A DNA stretch of 64,000 nucleotides from Rhodophyticola sp017644125 (GTDB lineage: Bacteria > Pseudomonadota > Alphaproteobacteria > Rhodobacterales > Rhodobacteraceae), in the NCBI RefSeq assembly GCF_042140125.1, contig NZ_CP159473.1. One strand, 5' to 3'. Position 1 is the first letter of the stretch. Each line of letters opens with the position of its first letter. The notes under the pieces are model-generated. The model saw only the letters and a program-made list of their open reading frames with translations, ran no database searches and was not told the DNA's origin. Made by a program: the position numbers and the translations under genes. Positions 34,645-43,742 of this stretch are shown one piece after another.

Positions 34645-35406
34645 TCAGAACGGCAGGAGAATATCGGCAACCTGCTGGCCATAGCGCGGTTGCTGCACAT
34701 CGGTGATCTGACCGCGACCGCCATAGGAAATCCGTGCGGCGGCAATCTTGTCATAGGTGATTTCGTTCACGCGGGAGATGTCTTCGGGCCGCACGAAACC
34801 GGAGATCAGCAGCTCGCGAATCTCGAAGTTCACCCGCACCTCCTGCGATCCTTCGATCCGCAGCACCCCGTTCTGGAGCACATCCGTAACGGTGGCCGCA
34901 ATCCGCAATGTCAGCTCTTCGTTCCGGCGCACGGAGCCGTCGCCGCCGGAACTGCTGGAGGAGTTGGTGCTAACCGCGTCGGCCATGCTCGCACCGTCGG
35001 GCAGACGCTCGTCAAGCCGTTGCGGGATGCCGAAAAGCGATGGCAGCGACATCTGCTCGGAGCCGTTCCGCGAACGAGCGGTACTGTTGGAAATCTCGGC
35101 ACTTTCGTCGATCTCGATCACGACGGTCACGATATCCCCCCGCGTTCCGGCGCGCCGGTCGCCCAGCAGCGATCGCCGCCCGGCCGTCCAGAGCGAAGCG
35201 CGCTCCAGAGGGTCCAGAGACGGCGCGCCGACCGGAAACGGAGCCGAGGTCATCGCCAGAATCTCATTGCCGCCGGTCGGGGAGCTCAGCGCCGGAGCAC
35301 GCCCGACATCCTCCAACCGGGCGCATCCGGCCACAATCAGCACAAGACCAAGAAGAACGGGAAGGCCCAGACGGGCAAACGGCAGGGACATGACTGTATT
35401 CCTCAT
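34645..35406 (-). CDS. flgH: Flagellar L-ring lipoprotein FlgH
   Basis: A 253-residue outer-membrane lipoprotein. The lipobox is visible in LGLVLIVAGCARLED. Family markers include SLWTAGRRSLLGDRRAGTRG then DIVTVVIEIDESAEISN, and the C-terminal VRVNFEIRELLISGFVRPED with SRVNEITYDKIAAARISYGG. With FlgI it forms the LP ring. It overlaps flgA by 4 bp. Confidence 0.96.
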   Translation of the reverse strand: MRNTVMSLPFARLGLPVLLGLVLIVAGCARLEDVGRAPALSSPTGGNEILAMTSAPFPVGAPSLDPLERASLWTAGRRSLLGDRRAGTRGDIVTVVIEIDESAEISNSTARSRNGSEQMSLPSLFGIPQRLDERLPDGASMADAVSTNSSSSSGGDGSVRRNEELTLRIAATVTDVLQNGVLRIEGSQEVRVNFEIRELLISGFVRPEDISRVNEITYDKIAAARISYGGRGQITDVQQPRYGQQVADILLPF

Positions 35407-35831
35407 TGAAGATGTCCGACCCCGACCAGACCCGGTGACAGGACGGTGCCCGTGATCGTGTTGCGCGAGGCAAGATTGAGGACCCGCAGGCGGTCCCCCA
35501 CCCCGCCGCGTTCCAGCGCGCGGCCTTCGGTGACGATCAGCAGGCCGTTTTGATTGTATTGCAGCGTGACGATCTCGTTTCGGTCCACAACGGCGGGCGC
35601 CCGCAGATCCGAAGGACGGATCGGGCGGCCCGGATAGAGATTGACACGCGCCTCCATCCCGATTGCGGAAACCGGGTCGGTTATGGCGCCGGGCACATTG
35701 CCTTCGACCAGCCGCACGTCGGCGGGGCCGATGATGGCCTGGCTGCGGATCGTGCCATTGGCCACCAGCGTCTGGGACCAGGCCTGCCCGGTCAGGCCAA
35801 GCAGAAACAGGATCAGAAGAAACCGTATCAT
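35403..35831 (-). CDS. flgA: Flagellar P-ring assembly chaperone FlgA
   Basis: A 142-residue periplasmic chaperone for FlgI. Signal peptide MIRFLLILFLLGLTGQAWS. The SAF-type domain has RSQAIIGPADVRLVEGNVPG and ARVNLYPGRPIRPSDL; the end, VRVLNLASRNTITGTVLSPG, is the typical FlgA C-terminus. It is short because the extra N-terminal domain of enteric FlgA is missing, as is common in alphaproteobacteria. One base separates it from flgG. Confidence 0.93.
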   Translation of the reverse strand: MIRFLLILFLLGLTGQAWSQTLVANGTIRSQAIIGPADVRLVEGNVPGAITDPVSAIGMEARVNLYPGRPIRPSDLRAPAVVDRNEIVTLQYNQNGLLIVTEGRALERGGVGDRLRVLNLASRNTITGTVLSPGLVGVGHLQ

Positions 35832-35832
35832 C

Positions 35833-36618
35833 TCAGCGGATCTGCGTTGTGGCGCTGAGCATCTGATCGGCCGCGGTGATTACCTTGGCGTTCAGCTCAT
35901 ACCCGCGCTGCGCCTCGATGAGGTCGGTGATCTCGCGCACCGCATCGACGGAACTGTCCTCCAGATACCCCTGCCGGAGCATGCCAAGGCCATCCTGCCC
36001 GGGTTGACCGACAACGGCCGGGCCCGAGGCCGCCGTCTCCACAAAGAGGTTGGAGCCGATCGCCTCCAGCCCGCGCTGGTTGGCAAATCCCGCCAGCGTG
36101 AACTGGCCCAGCACCTCCGGCACCACGCGGTCGGAGAAATAGGCATAGACCTCTCCGTCGGCATTGATCGAAATGCTGCGTGCATCATTCGGAATGGTGA
36201 TACCGGGCGCCACGGTGTAGCCGTCAGACGTGACGATCAGCCCGTCGCCGGTGCGGTTCAGCCCGCCATCCCGCGTATAGGCGGGAAGGCCTGAGGGGAG
36301 CGTGACCTCAAGATACCCCAGCCCTTCGATGGCCACATCCAGATCGCCGCTTGTCTGCGACAGGCTGCCCTGGGCCACATTCACCGACACCGCCGCCGGC
36401 CGCACCCCCAGACCAAGCTGCACCCCTGCCGGCACCACGGTGCCATCGGCGGCATTGATGCTGCCCGCGCGGGTCATCTGCTGGTAATGCAGATCGGAAA
36501 ACTCGGCACGCCGGGCGTTGTAGCCCGTGGTGTTCATGTTCGCGAGATTGTTCGAGATGACCTCGACCCGCATCTGCTGTGCGCTCATGCCGGTCGCGGC
36601 GATGTTCAGGGCTCTCAT
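35833..36618 (-). CDS. flgG: Flagellar distal rod protein FlgG
   Basis: A 261-residue rod protein. Start ATG 36618 is chosen from AAGGAG eight bases upstream and the conserved N-terminus MRALNIAATGMSAQQMRVEV, then SNNLANMNTTGYNARR. The middle has LGLGVRPAAVSVNVAQGSL, and the C-terminus EITDLIEAQRGYELNAKVIT then AADQML. Nineteen bases separate it from flgF. Confidence 0.97.
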   Translation of the reverse strand: MRALNIAATGMSAQQMRVEVISNNLANMNTTGYNARRAEFSDLHYQQMTRAGSINAADGTVVPAGVQLGLGVRPAAVSVNVAQGSLSQTSGDLDVAIEGLGYLEVTLPSGLPAYTRDGGLNRTGDGLIVTSDGYTVAPGITIPNDARSISINADGEVYAYFSDRVVPEVLGQFTLAGFANQRGLEAIGSNLFVETAASGPAVVGQPGQDGLGMLRQGYLEDSSVDAVREITDLIEAQRGYELNAKVITAADQMLSATTQIR

Positions 36619-36637
36619 ATCGGCAACTCCTTGGATG

Positions 36638-37360
36638 TCATGATCGTGCACCGACCGTGCGCAGGAAGGAGCGCATTCGCTCGTCTTCCTTGTCGAGAAA
36701 ACTCTGGCCCAGCTCATAGGAGCGCTGGACCTCGATCATGCGGGTGATCTGACCAACCGGGTTGACATTGCTTTCCTCAAGAAAGCCCTGCAGCAAAGTC
36801 GCGGGCGGCGCCGGTTCCACACCGCCATCGGCCACGAATTGAACACCGGTCTGATGCCGCAGGTCATTCGGATCAACAGGCTGCCACAGGCCGATGACCG
36901 TCAGCGGCTGACCATCCGCGCTGAGCGTGCCATCCGTGGCGAGCGTTATGCTGCGCGCGTCAGGGGGAATGAAAACCGGCGCGCCCCCGGCATCCAGCAG
37001 AAGCTGCCCATCGGGGTTGACCAGCTCCCCTTGACCATTCGGCATGAAATGCCCCGCGCGCGTCAGCGCCTCGCCCTCGGGGGTCTGTATCAGGAAGAAC
37101 CCGTCTCCCTCGATCGCGAAATCCAGACTGCCGCCGGTCTGGGTCAGGGCCCCCTGCTCCAGCCGGATATGGCGCCCGACGGCCGAAGCCATGGAGAGGC
37201 TTTCGTGATCCGCGCCCAAAGCGGCCACATGTTCCGCAAAGACGACGCCTTCGCCACGGAACCCGGTGGTCGAGATATTCGCGATATTGTTCGCGACGGT
37301 CTGCATTTCCCGCAAGAGGCCCGACTGGCGGGTCAGCGTGGCGTAAGTCGCATTGTCCAT
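36638..37360 (-). CDS. flgF: Flagellar proximal rod protein FlgF
   Basis: A 240-residue rod protein. It opens MDNATYATLTRQSGLLREMQ then ANNIANISTTGFRGE, and has SLDFAIEGDGFFLIQTPEGE in the core. The C-terminus is QITRMIEVQRSYELGQSFLD. The start at 37360 shares a base with the fliQ stop. A longer upstream extension in frame lies antisense-like within fliQ and is not supported. Confidence 0.95.
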   Translation of the reverse strand: MDNATYATLTRQSGLLREMQTVANNIANISTTGFRGEGVVFAEHVAALGADHESLSMASAVGRHIRLEQGALTQTGGSLDFAIEGDGFFLIQTPEGEALTRAGHFMPNGQGELVNPDGQLLLDAGGAPVFIPPDARSITLATDGTLSADGQPLTVIGLWQPVDPNDLRHQTGVQFVADGGVEPAPPATLLQGFLEESNVNPVGQITRMIEVQRSYELGQSFLDKEDERMRSFLRTVGARS

Positions 37361-37626
37361 CACATCGCCTCGATCAGCGGGACGAGGCGATCGGCGAAAT
37401 AGGAGCTGAGGCTCTCGGTCATGAATCCCATCGAAACCCAGAACACCGCAACGATCGCGGCGAGCTTGGGCACGAAGGTGAGGGTCATCTCCTGGATCGA
37501 TGTCAGCGCCTGAAACAGGCCCACGACAACACCGCTCATCAGGGCCACGAACAGGATCGGCGTGGAGATGACGACGGAAATCCACAGGCCCTGCCGCAAG
37601 GTATCGTAGAAAACAACATCTTCCAT
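37360..37626 (-). CDS. fliQ: Flagellar export gate protein FliQ
   Basis: An 88-residue two-helix membrane protein of the export channel. The first helix is LRQGLWISVVISTPILFVAL, then GVVVGLFQALTSIQEMTLTF, the conserved FliQ loop, and a second helix KLAAIVAVFWVSMGFM. It starts one base inside the end of fliE, so the two are translationally coupled. Confidence 0.96.
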   Translation of the reverse strand: MEDVVFYDTLRQGLWISVVISTPILFVALMSGVVVGLFQALTSIQEMTLTFVPKLAAIVAVFWVSMGFMTESLSSYFADRLVPLIEAM

Positions 37627-37928
37627 CAGACGGGCATCCTCAGAATTTCCTGATACGCCTCGACCACGCGGTCGCGCACGGTAACGGCAGTCTGAACCGC
37701 CAGTTCGGTCTGGGCCAACGCGGTGACCAGAGAATGCGGATCGGCACCGGTCGTCAGCGCGGCCTGGGCCATCCGCTCGCCGTTTTGCACCGTATCGGTG
37801 AAGCTCCGGATCGCCTCCGAAAACGCCTCGCCCGCATCGCTCTGCGACGGGCTGGCGCCTGGAGCCGGCCGCGTCGCGCCTTGAGCGAGACCATAACCCT
37901 GGGCGGCAAGTGAGCTGCGTACATCCAT
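37626..37928 (-). CDS. fliE: Flagellar hook-basal body protein FliE
   Basis: A 100-residue MS-ring/rod adaptor. The C-terminal half carries the family signature ALTTGADPHSLVTALAQTEL then AVQTAVTVRDRVVEAYQEIL ending in RMPV. The N-terminal part is low complexity. It lies 18 bp after flgC in a rod-gene operon, which fixes the call. Confidence 0.95.
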   Translation of the reverse strand: MDVRSSLAAQGYGLAQGATRPAPGASPSQSDAGEAFSEAIRSFTDTVQNGERMAQAALTTGADPHSLVTALAQTELAVQTAVTVRDRVVEAYQEILRMPV

Positions 37929-37946
37929 CTCGAGATTTCCCTACCT

Positions 37947-38339
37947 TCAACGCCGAAGCAGATCGTTCAGCGACGATGACATCTGCCGGACCTGATCGAA
38001 GATCTTCAGGTTGGCTTCATAGCTGCGCTGCGCCTCACGGGCGTCCGCAAGCTCGATCACCAGATCCACGTTGGACCCTGCATAATGCCCGCTTTCATCG
38101 GCCATCGGATGACTGGGGTCGTAAATCTCCGGCAGCGCCGTCTGATCCAGCCGCACCGGGCCCGGGGCGACCGCGCCGGAGACCTGACCCGCGCTGCGAT
38201 CTGCCTGGAAGCTGATCAGCTTGCGGCGGTATCCCGGCGTATCCGCATTTGCGATGTTCTCCGAAAGATGCTGCAACCGGTGGGTCTGGCTGCGCATCCC
38301 GCTTGCGGCCACGGACAATGCTGTACTGAAATCCGTCAT
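37947..38339 (-). CDS. flgC: Flagellar proximal rod protein FlgC
   Basis: A 130-residue rod protein. It begins FSTALSVAASGMRSQTHRLQ and SENIANADTPGYRRK, and has the FlgC-typical DPSHPMADESGHYAGSNVDL. It ends in EAQRSYEANLKIFDQVRQMS. Length and order (flgB-flgC-fliE) are normal. Confidence 0.96.
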   Translation of the reverse strand: MTDFSTALSVAASGMRSQTHRLQHLSENIANADTPGYRRKLISFQADRSAGQVSGAVAPGPVRLDQTALPEIYDPSHPMADESGHYAGSNVDLVIELADAREAQRSYEANLKIFDQVRQMSSSLNDLLRR

Positions 38340-38357
38340 CGGCTTCTCCGATCACTG

Positions 38358-38711
38358 CTAGCGGCCCAGGGACGTCCGAAGGACGCTCAGGGCGGATTGA
38401 TAGACCGTCAGCGCACGGCTGTGGGCGCGCTGCGCCTCGACCGAGCGGAGCATCTCCGCTTCGAGCGAGACCGAATTTCCATTGGGTGAGGGCGCCCCTG
38501 CGGCATCGAATGTGGTGAAATCCATGTTGCGCGCAGCCTCTGCCGCACTGCCGCCGCCACGCCGGAACGCATCCTCGAAGGCAGCGATATCCTGTGCGCG
38601 GTAGCCGGGCGTATCCGCATTGGCCACGTTCGTTGCAGTCACGGCCTGCCGGGCCGCCGCGTGACGGGCCCGGGCCTCGGCCAGGCCAAAGATCTCAAGA
38701 TTGTCGAACAT
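38358..38711 (-). CDS. flgB: Flagellar proximal rod protein FlgB
   Basis: A 117-residue rod protein, first gene of the minus-strand operon reaching the second fliL. Motifs: MFDNLEIFGLAEARARHAAA, then ATNVANADTPGYRAQDIAAF, and AEMLRSVEAQRAHSRALTVY near the end. It diverges from fliI across 89 bp. Confidence 0.95.
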   Translation of the reverse strand: MFDNLEIFGLAEARARHAAARQAVTATNVANADTPGYRAQDIAAFEDAFRRGGGSAAEAARNMDFTTFDAAGAPSPNGNSVSLEAEMLRSVEAQRAHSRALTVYQSALSVLRTSLGR

Positions 38712-38800
38712 CGGGGCTTCTCCCTCGTGCGCTTACACCAAGGCTTAACCGTGATTCCTTTAGAAACGGTAAGTGCAGGCCAGAGCCCCAAGGAAAATCC

Positions 38801-40123
38801 ATGCCCCAAGATGTCTTCGAACCGCTCGTCGCGCGCATCCGGCAGGTGCGCCCCTGTTACTCCGTCGGCAAGGTGGTGGAGGTGTCGACCAACGCGCTGC
38901 AAGTGGTCGGGTTGAATCGCGTTGCGGCGCTCGGCGATGTGATCGACCTGGGCGACGGGCTGAGCGGGGAAGTCGTCCGGGTCGATCCGGCCGGATGTCT
39001 GGTGATGGCCGAGGGCACCACCGCGGGCCTGCGCCTGGGTGCCCCGGCCCGCCATCTGGGTCCACGCCTGATCGCGCCCGGCAAGCACTGGATCGGGCGC
39101 GTGATAGACCCGGATGGCAGGCCGATCGATGGCCGCCCGCTCTTTCCCGGAACGACATCCCGCGCCCTGCACGCCCCGCCGCCGTCGCCCACCGCGCTGC
39201 GCGGGCTCGGCCAGCGGCTGGACACAGGGCTGGCCGTGTTCGATACGGTTTTGCCCCTCGCCCAAGGTCAGCGGATCGGGCTTTTCGCAGGCTCCGGCGT
39301 GGGCAAGTCGCGTCTTTTGTCGCGGCTGGCCCGTGGCGTCGGCGCCGACGTGGTGGTGATCGGGCTGATCGGCGAGCGTGGACGCGAGGTGCGGGATTTT
39401 TTGGAGGACACTCTGGGCGCCGAAGGTCTGGCGCGGTCCGTGGTGGTCGCCGCGACGTCGGATCGCTCGGCTCTGACCCGCGCCCGGGCGGCCCATACAA
39501 TGATGACGGTGGCGGAATACTTCCGGGATCAGGGCGCGCATGTGCTGATGCTGGCCGACAGCATCACCCGTTTTGCCGAAGCGCAGCGGGAAGTCGCGGC
39601 GGCCACGGGCGAGGCCGCCAGCCTGCGCGGTTTTCCACCCTCCATGGCGCAGCAGATCATGTCGCTGTGCGAACGTGCCGGTCCCGGGGCTGAGGGTCAG
39701 GGCGACATCACGGCGATCCTTTCGGTTCTCGTCGCCGGGTCGGATATGGAGGAACCCGTCGCGGATGTGATGCGCGGCGTACTTGACGGGCATGTCGTTC
39801 TGGACCGGAAAATCGCCGAACGCGGGCGCTATCCGGCGGTCAGCCTGCTGCGCTCGGTCTCCCGCTCGCTTCCGGGTGTTGCGACCGAGGAGGAAAACCG
39901 GCTCATCGCGCTGGTGCGGCGTTATCTGGGGGCATATGACAAGACCGAGTTGATGCTGCAGGCCGGCCTTTATGCCGAAGGGCATGACCCGGTGACCGAT
40001 ACCGCGGTCAGGCTTTGGCCCGCGTTGGACGCCTTTCTTGCCTCAGACAGCCAAGGCGGTGCCGCGGAAGCCTTTGCGACGCTGCAAAGCCTGTTGGAGC
40101 CCGAAGCTTCTCCTGCCGACTGA
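38801..40123 (+). CDS. fliI: Flagellum-specific export ATPase FliI
   Basis: A 440-residue F1-ATPase-beta-like export ATPase. The Walker A loop is GLFAGSGVGKSRLLSRL (about residue 165). Walker B and the export ATPase signature appear in VLMLADSITRFAEAQREVAA. Start ATG 38801 has AAGGA eight bases upstream; the open frame extends further upstream into flgB antisense and is rejected. It is transcribed alone, facing the minus-strand flagellin-accessory genes. Confidence 0.97.
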   Translation: MPQDVFEPLVARIRQVRPCYSVGKVVEVSTNALQVVGLNRVAALGDVIDLGDGLSGEVVRVDPAGCLVMAEGTTAGLRLGAPARHLGPRLIAPGKHWIGRVIDPDGRPIDGRPLFPGTTSRALHAPPPSPTALRGLGQRLDTGLAVFDTVLPLAQGQRIGLFAGSGVGKSRLLSRLARGVGADVVVIGLIGERGREVRDFLEDTLGAEGLARSVVVAATSDRSALTRARAAHTMMTVAEYFRDQGAHVLMLADSITRFAEAQREVAAATGEAASLRGFPPSMAQQIMSLCERAGPGAEGQGDITAILSVLVAGSDMEEPVADVMRGVLDGHVVLDRKIAERGRYPAVSLLRSVSRSLPGVATEEENRLIALVRRYLGAYDKTELMLQAGLYAEGHDPVTDTAVRLWPALDAFLASDSQGGAAEAFATLQSLLEPEASPAD

Positions 40124-40157
40124 TCAACACGAGCCTCGAAAGAGGAGGCCGAACCCG

Positions 40158-40301
<144 letters not shown>

Positions 40302-40319
<18 letters not shown>

Positions 40320-41099
40320 CAATGTGAGCGCGATCGCAGCGGGCGAATTGACGCCGGCAAAGCTGTTGAGCTGTGATCGGGTCAGAAACGCCTGGATCAG
40401 CTCTTCGACCTGTTCCGGTTCGCGAAACTGCGCGATGTCGGAATCGCCCAGGACCTGATCGCTCCGCTCTTTGAACGTGTTCAACTGCTGGTCGAGATCG
40501 AGACCACCAACACCGGATGGCAGACCAAGCGCGGTTTCGAAGATCTTGCGCAGGGGCGGATTGCCCATGATGGTAAACCACGCCGCATCACTGGTAAGAT
40601 CTCGCCCGGCAATCTCGGGCAACTCACGTGTCGCCGTAAGCGCCAGGCGCATATCCTCGTTTTGGGTACCGATGGCCCTTTCGAACTCCTGCCGCTCGAA
40701 TTTCGCCAGAATCCGGTCGGCAAATCCGGGCGTCCCGGATTTGGGCGGCAAAGAGGTCCCAAAGCCGAATGCTTCCGAAAAGGCACGATATCTCTTGTCC
40801 GCCGAACGGTTCGCCAATGCATCGCCCTCGGCGGCACCTTCGGCCAGAACCGTGCGAATGAAGGCCTTGTTCGGCACGTCGTCCTGAAGGCCGAAGGCGC
40901 TAAGCGCCACCCGCAGCAGCCGGAAATCACCAACGAGGTCATCGGCGCTTTTGACCGCGCCGATGTTTTCCCGAAAGTACGCCATGTCCCGGTCAAGAGC
41001 GGGCGATGCCGCGAAGGCCGCCGTTTGCTCCGGCAGCGTACGGCTCAGGAACGTCCAACCGGAATAGCCGGCAAATGGCACGAAAGGCTGGAAGGTCAT
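40302..41099 (-). CDS. DUF1217 flagellar protein
   Basis: A 265-residue protein of the DUF1217 family, which is associated with flagellar loci in Rhodobacterales and rhizobia. Characteristic pieces are GYSGWTFLSRTLPEQTAAFA, LLRVALSAFGLQDDVPNKAF and the C-terminal QLNSFAGVNSPAAIALTLLQ. The role is not established; secretion or filament assembly is suspected from its flagellin-flaF-flbT neighbours. It overlaps flbT by 4 bp. Confidence 0.85.
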
Positions 41100-41500
41100 G
41101 TGGGACCGGCAGCGAGATATCGATCTTCCCGTGGCAGCAAAGTACGCAGCGCTTTCAGGGCCTGATATGTCTGGCCATTCACCAGATGATCGGTCGCGGC
41201 GGCCAGCTGGGCACGGCTGTCAGGATCCGTGAAGACCTGGCTCAGCTGTTCCATCCCGCGCAGGATCTGCAGCTTGGCGTCTTCAAAATCCGCATCTCCG
41301 GACAGCACCAGTTGCGCGATGTAGCAAACCCTTCGAACGGGTGTATTCACCTCCTCGGGATGAATCGCATCGCGAAGACGAAGGATATGGGCGTTCGGCG
41401 TCATGATGGACAGCCGCGATCTTCGGTCACCGTTTTCTACAACCGCGCCATTGATCAGAACCCGTTCCTTCGGGCTCAGTTTCAGGACAAGACCACTCAT
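41096..41500 (-). CDS. flbT: Flagellin synthesis repressor FlbT
   Basis: A 134-residue post-transcriptional regulator. Motifs: LVLKLSPKERVLINGAVVEN, LRLRDAIHPEEVNTPVRRVC and ILRGMEQLSQVFTDPDSRAQ. In Caulobacter FlbT binds the flagellin mRNA leader and lowers its stability; here it lies downstream of flagellin and flaF, overlapping flaF by 4 bp. The flagellin leader upstream is long enough to be a target. Confidence 0.94.
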   Translation of the reverse strand: MSGLVLKLSPKERVLINGAVVENGDRRSRLSIMTPNAHILRLRDAIHPEEVNTPVRRVCYIAQLVLSGDADFEDAKLQILRGMEQLSQVFTDPDSRAQLAAATDHLVNGQTYQALKALRTLLPREDRYLAAGPT

Positions 41501-41871
41501 GCCGCTTCCGCCTCGCCTCTCAACCCGCGCATCACCGCAGTGTTGATGTCGATCAGTGGAGCCAGCGAGGCCCCCTCTTTCAGAACCTTGCGACTATGGC
41601 TCAGCGTGAATTCGCAGAGGTAGAATATCTGCGCTCTCAGTGCCTGTGGCAGCGCGTTTCCCTCTGTCGCCACGTCGCCTGCGAGCAGCGTCCAGAGCTG
41701 GCGGTTATCATGGATCGCCGCAGCTTTCTGGCCAACTCCGCGTGTGGAGTTTTCAGCCTGGACCAAACGTGCCGTGACTTTTTCGAAAACGGCGTATTCG
41801 GTGCCACGATCTGTGCGTACGGGTGAGGCCGGCTGGGCGTAGGCGGATCTGGCCATGTAGGTTGTGTTCAC
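41497..41871 (-). CDS. flaF: Flagellin synthesis regulator FlaF
   Basis: A 124-residue protein. It carries the FlaF pattern: EYAVFEKVTARLVQAENSTR in the first half, and DNRQLWTLLAGDVATEGNAL followed by LPQALRAQIFYLCEFTLSHS. In alphaproteobacteria FlaF promotes flagellin translation or secretion, opposing FlbT. It lies 83 bp after flagellin, beyond a hairpin that may separate transcript levels. Confidence 0.92.
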   Translation of the reverse strand: MNTTYMARSAYAQPASPVRTDRGTEYAVFEKVTARLVQAENSTRGVGQKAAAIHDNRQLWTLLAGDVATEGNALPQALRAQIFYLCEFTLSHSRKVLKEGASLAPLIDINTAVMRGLRGEAEAA

Positions 41872-41916
41872 GAGCGAGGTTCCTTCCGGGGGTATGGGAC
41901 ATCGTTAACCGTTGGA

Positions 41917-41948
41917 GATCGCCGGGGCCGCGATGAACCCCGGCGATC
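41917..41948 (-). terminator. Strong hairpin after flagellin gene
   Basis: An 11-bp perfect stem pairs 41917-41927 (GATCGCCGGGG) with 41938-41948 over a 10-nt loop, seven bases past the flagellin stop. No U-tract follows. It is probably a partial terminator or mRNA 3'-end stabiliser, giving abundant flagellin transcript and less flaF-flbT. Confidence 0.6.
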
Positions 41949-41954
41949 CTGACT

Positions 41955-43520
41955 TTACCGGAAGAGCGACAGGATACTCTGCGGTGCCTGGTTGGCGATG
42001 GACAGCGACTGCGTTGCCAGCTGCTGTTGCACCTGCAATGCCTGCAACCGAGCCGAGGCTTCCTCCATATCCGCATCAACCAGCGTACCGATACCGGATT
42101 TCAGTGAGTCGATCAGCTTGCCGACAAAGTCCGACTGGGTTTCGATCCGGCCCTGAGCGGAGCCGAACGACGCAGCCGCATCGATCGACGTCTGGATCAT
42201 CGTTTCGATGTTATCCAGCGCGGCATCCGCGCCGGCATTGCTGGTCACATCAATGGAGTCGAGACCGAACAGACCACCCGATGCCGTGCCACCATCCATG
42301 GCGGCCGTCGCGAGGGAGAGATCCGAACCGCTGTTGTCGATCTTCAGGCTGGCCTGCCCCGTGGCGCTGTCGATGGCGACCTGGGTGGAGATGCCGTCGA
42401 TGCCTGCGCTGTCGATTGCAGTTTTCAGACCGCGCGCAACGTCTTCAAAGGTCTCCCCCTTGCCGGCGGTATAGAAATACGCCGTGCCACCGATCGACGC
42501 CTGATAGCTGTTGCCTTCGGCAACACTTGCGCCCGCGGTGAAGAAGATCTCTTCGGCACGCTGATCGATCGAACCGGTTTCGGTTGTCGTGTTGCCGGTC
42601 GTCGCGCCGTTGATCGCCTGGATATACGTGTTGCCGTCGCCGCCCGAGACCGAGTCGGTGATTGCGATATCCAAAGCTTCGAACGGTCGGGTCGACGTCA
42701 CCACGATCTGGTTGGTGCTGTTGGAGGAGAAGCTGACCCCATCGAGATCGAGAGCCTGGAGACTGCTCAGCAACGCGTCACGCACATTGGTCTCGGTCTG
42801 GTCGGCGGCGGCAGAGGTATAGCCGACGCTCAGGCCAGCAACGCTGATCGTGGTCGAATCGTTCGCATCCCAGCCCGTGGTCTGGGCAAATTCGATCACG
42901 GCAGTGTTGCCCGTCGCCGACAGGGTGCCGCCCGCATAGGTCGAGCCGCCGGCGGCATCGAGAATCTGCCCGGACAGGTCCGTGCCCCCGCTGCCGACGC
43001 CGTTGGTCCCTGCGCCCGTCCCCAGGTCCTGGCGACTGATGGTGATGTTGGACGCATTCACGGTGCTTGTGCCCGTGCGGTCCAGCGATGACAGGATGTT
43101 TACGTCATCGGTGCCCTTGACGAGGTTGAGGCCGTTGAACTGGGCAGCGCTCACCACGGAATTGATCTGATCCCGCAGCGCCTTGATATCGGTCTGGATC
43201 TTGTCTCGATCCACGTTCTGTTCCTGCGCGGCGACGATCTTGCCTTTAATTTCGGTCAACAGATCGGTGACGGTTTCCGATGCACTGCGCGCCACGGAGA
43301 CAGTCGACTCACCGAGGCTGAGGCTTTCAGAGATCGCCTTGAACCCCTTCACATCCGATTCCATCACCTTCGAGATCGACCAGACCGCGGAGTTGTCCCT
43401 GGCCGAGGCGATGGACTTGCCGGTGGAGATTTCGCCCTGCACTTTTTGCAGGTTCGAATTGACAGACTTGAGTGTCTGCAATGCAACCATTGCACTGTTA
43501 TTCGTCAGAATACTGGACAT
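41955..43520 (-). CDS. fliC: Flagellin
   Basis: A 521-residue filament protein. N-terminal D0/D1: SILTNNSAMVALQTLKSVNS, then ISTGKSIASARDNSAVWSIS. C-terminal D1/D0: FVGKLIDSLKSGIGTLVDAD, then SLSIANQAPQSILSLFR. The large central domain is serine/threonine/alanine-rich with few aromatic residues. The start has AAGGAAGGG nine bases upstream, a strong ribosome site. It is the only flagellin in the window. Expression is likely set by the CtrA-like box about 160 bp upstream and by FlbT/FlaF on the long leader. Confidence 0.97.
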   Translation of the reverse strand: MSSILTNNSAMVALQTLKSVNSNLQKVQGEISTGKSIASARDNSAVWSISKVMESDVKGFKAISESLSLGESTVSVARSASETVTDLLTEIKGKIVAAQEQNVDRDKIQTDIKALRDQINSVVSAAQFNGLNLVKGTDDVNILSSLDRTGTSTVNASNITISRQDLGTGAGTNGVGSGGTDLSGQILDAAGGSTYAGGTLSATGNTAVIEFAQTTGWDANDSTTISVAGLSVGYTSAAADQTETNVRDALLSSLQALDLDGVSFSSNSTNQIVVTSTRPFEALDIAITDSVSGGDGNTYIQAINGATTGNTTTETGSIDQRAEEIFFTAGASVAEGNSYQASIGGTAYFYTAGKGETFEDVARGLKTAIDSAGIDGISTQVAIDSATGQASLKIDNSGSDLSLATAAMDGGTASGGLFGLDSIDVTSNAGADAALDNIETMIQTSIDAAASFGSAQGRIETQSDFVGKLIDSLKSGIGTLVDADMEEASARLQALQVQQQLATQSLSIANQAPQSILSLFR

Positions 43521-43677
43521 GTTTTGCCCTTCCTTTTTGCGTTCATGGCACCTGTTCTGCGCCTGGATTATCCAATGCCCGAACGGGCAATTCGGAACGT
43601 CTTTCTGACGCTTGCAACCTGACCGTGGGCCGGGTCACGCCACCATTTGGTGCAGGCGCGACACTCGCGGCAAAGCG

Positions 43678-43692
43678 CTAACAAGCTCCTAA
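43678..43692 (-). promoter_or_regulatory. CtrA-like box upstream of flagellin
   Basis: CTAA-N7-CTAA on the plus strand, so TTAG-N7-TTAG in the flagellin direction, about 160 bp before the start codon. Two bases differ from the TTAA-N7-TTAA consensus, but the spacing matches the boxes at flgE and fliF/fliL exactly. The 222-bp gap otherwise holds the leader; a sigma-28-like element (TAAA-N14-GCCTGAAA) lies just upstream of this box and is weaker. Confidence 0.4.
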
Positions 43693-43742
43693 GGTTTCAG
43701 GCTCTTTGTCTTGGATTTTAGATGAACGACACGTGAACGAGG

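Noticed and set aside
43543..43560. Sigma-54 promoter (TGGCAC-N5-CTGC)
   Set aside because: It points away from the flagellin gene and towards genes transcribed on the other strand, so it cannot drive them.
43693..43730. Sigma-28 promoter for flagellin (TAAA-N14-GCCTGAAA on the minus strand)
   Set aside because: The -10-like part matches only about five of eight positions and the spacing is off by one. No fliA gene is in the window, so the CtrA-like box is the better candidate.
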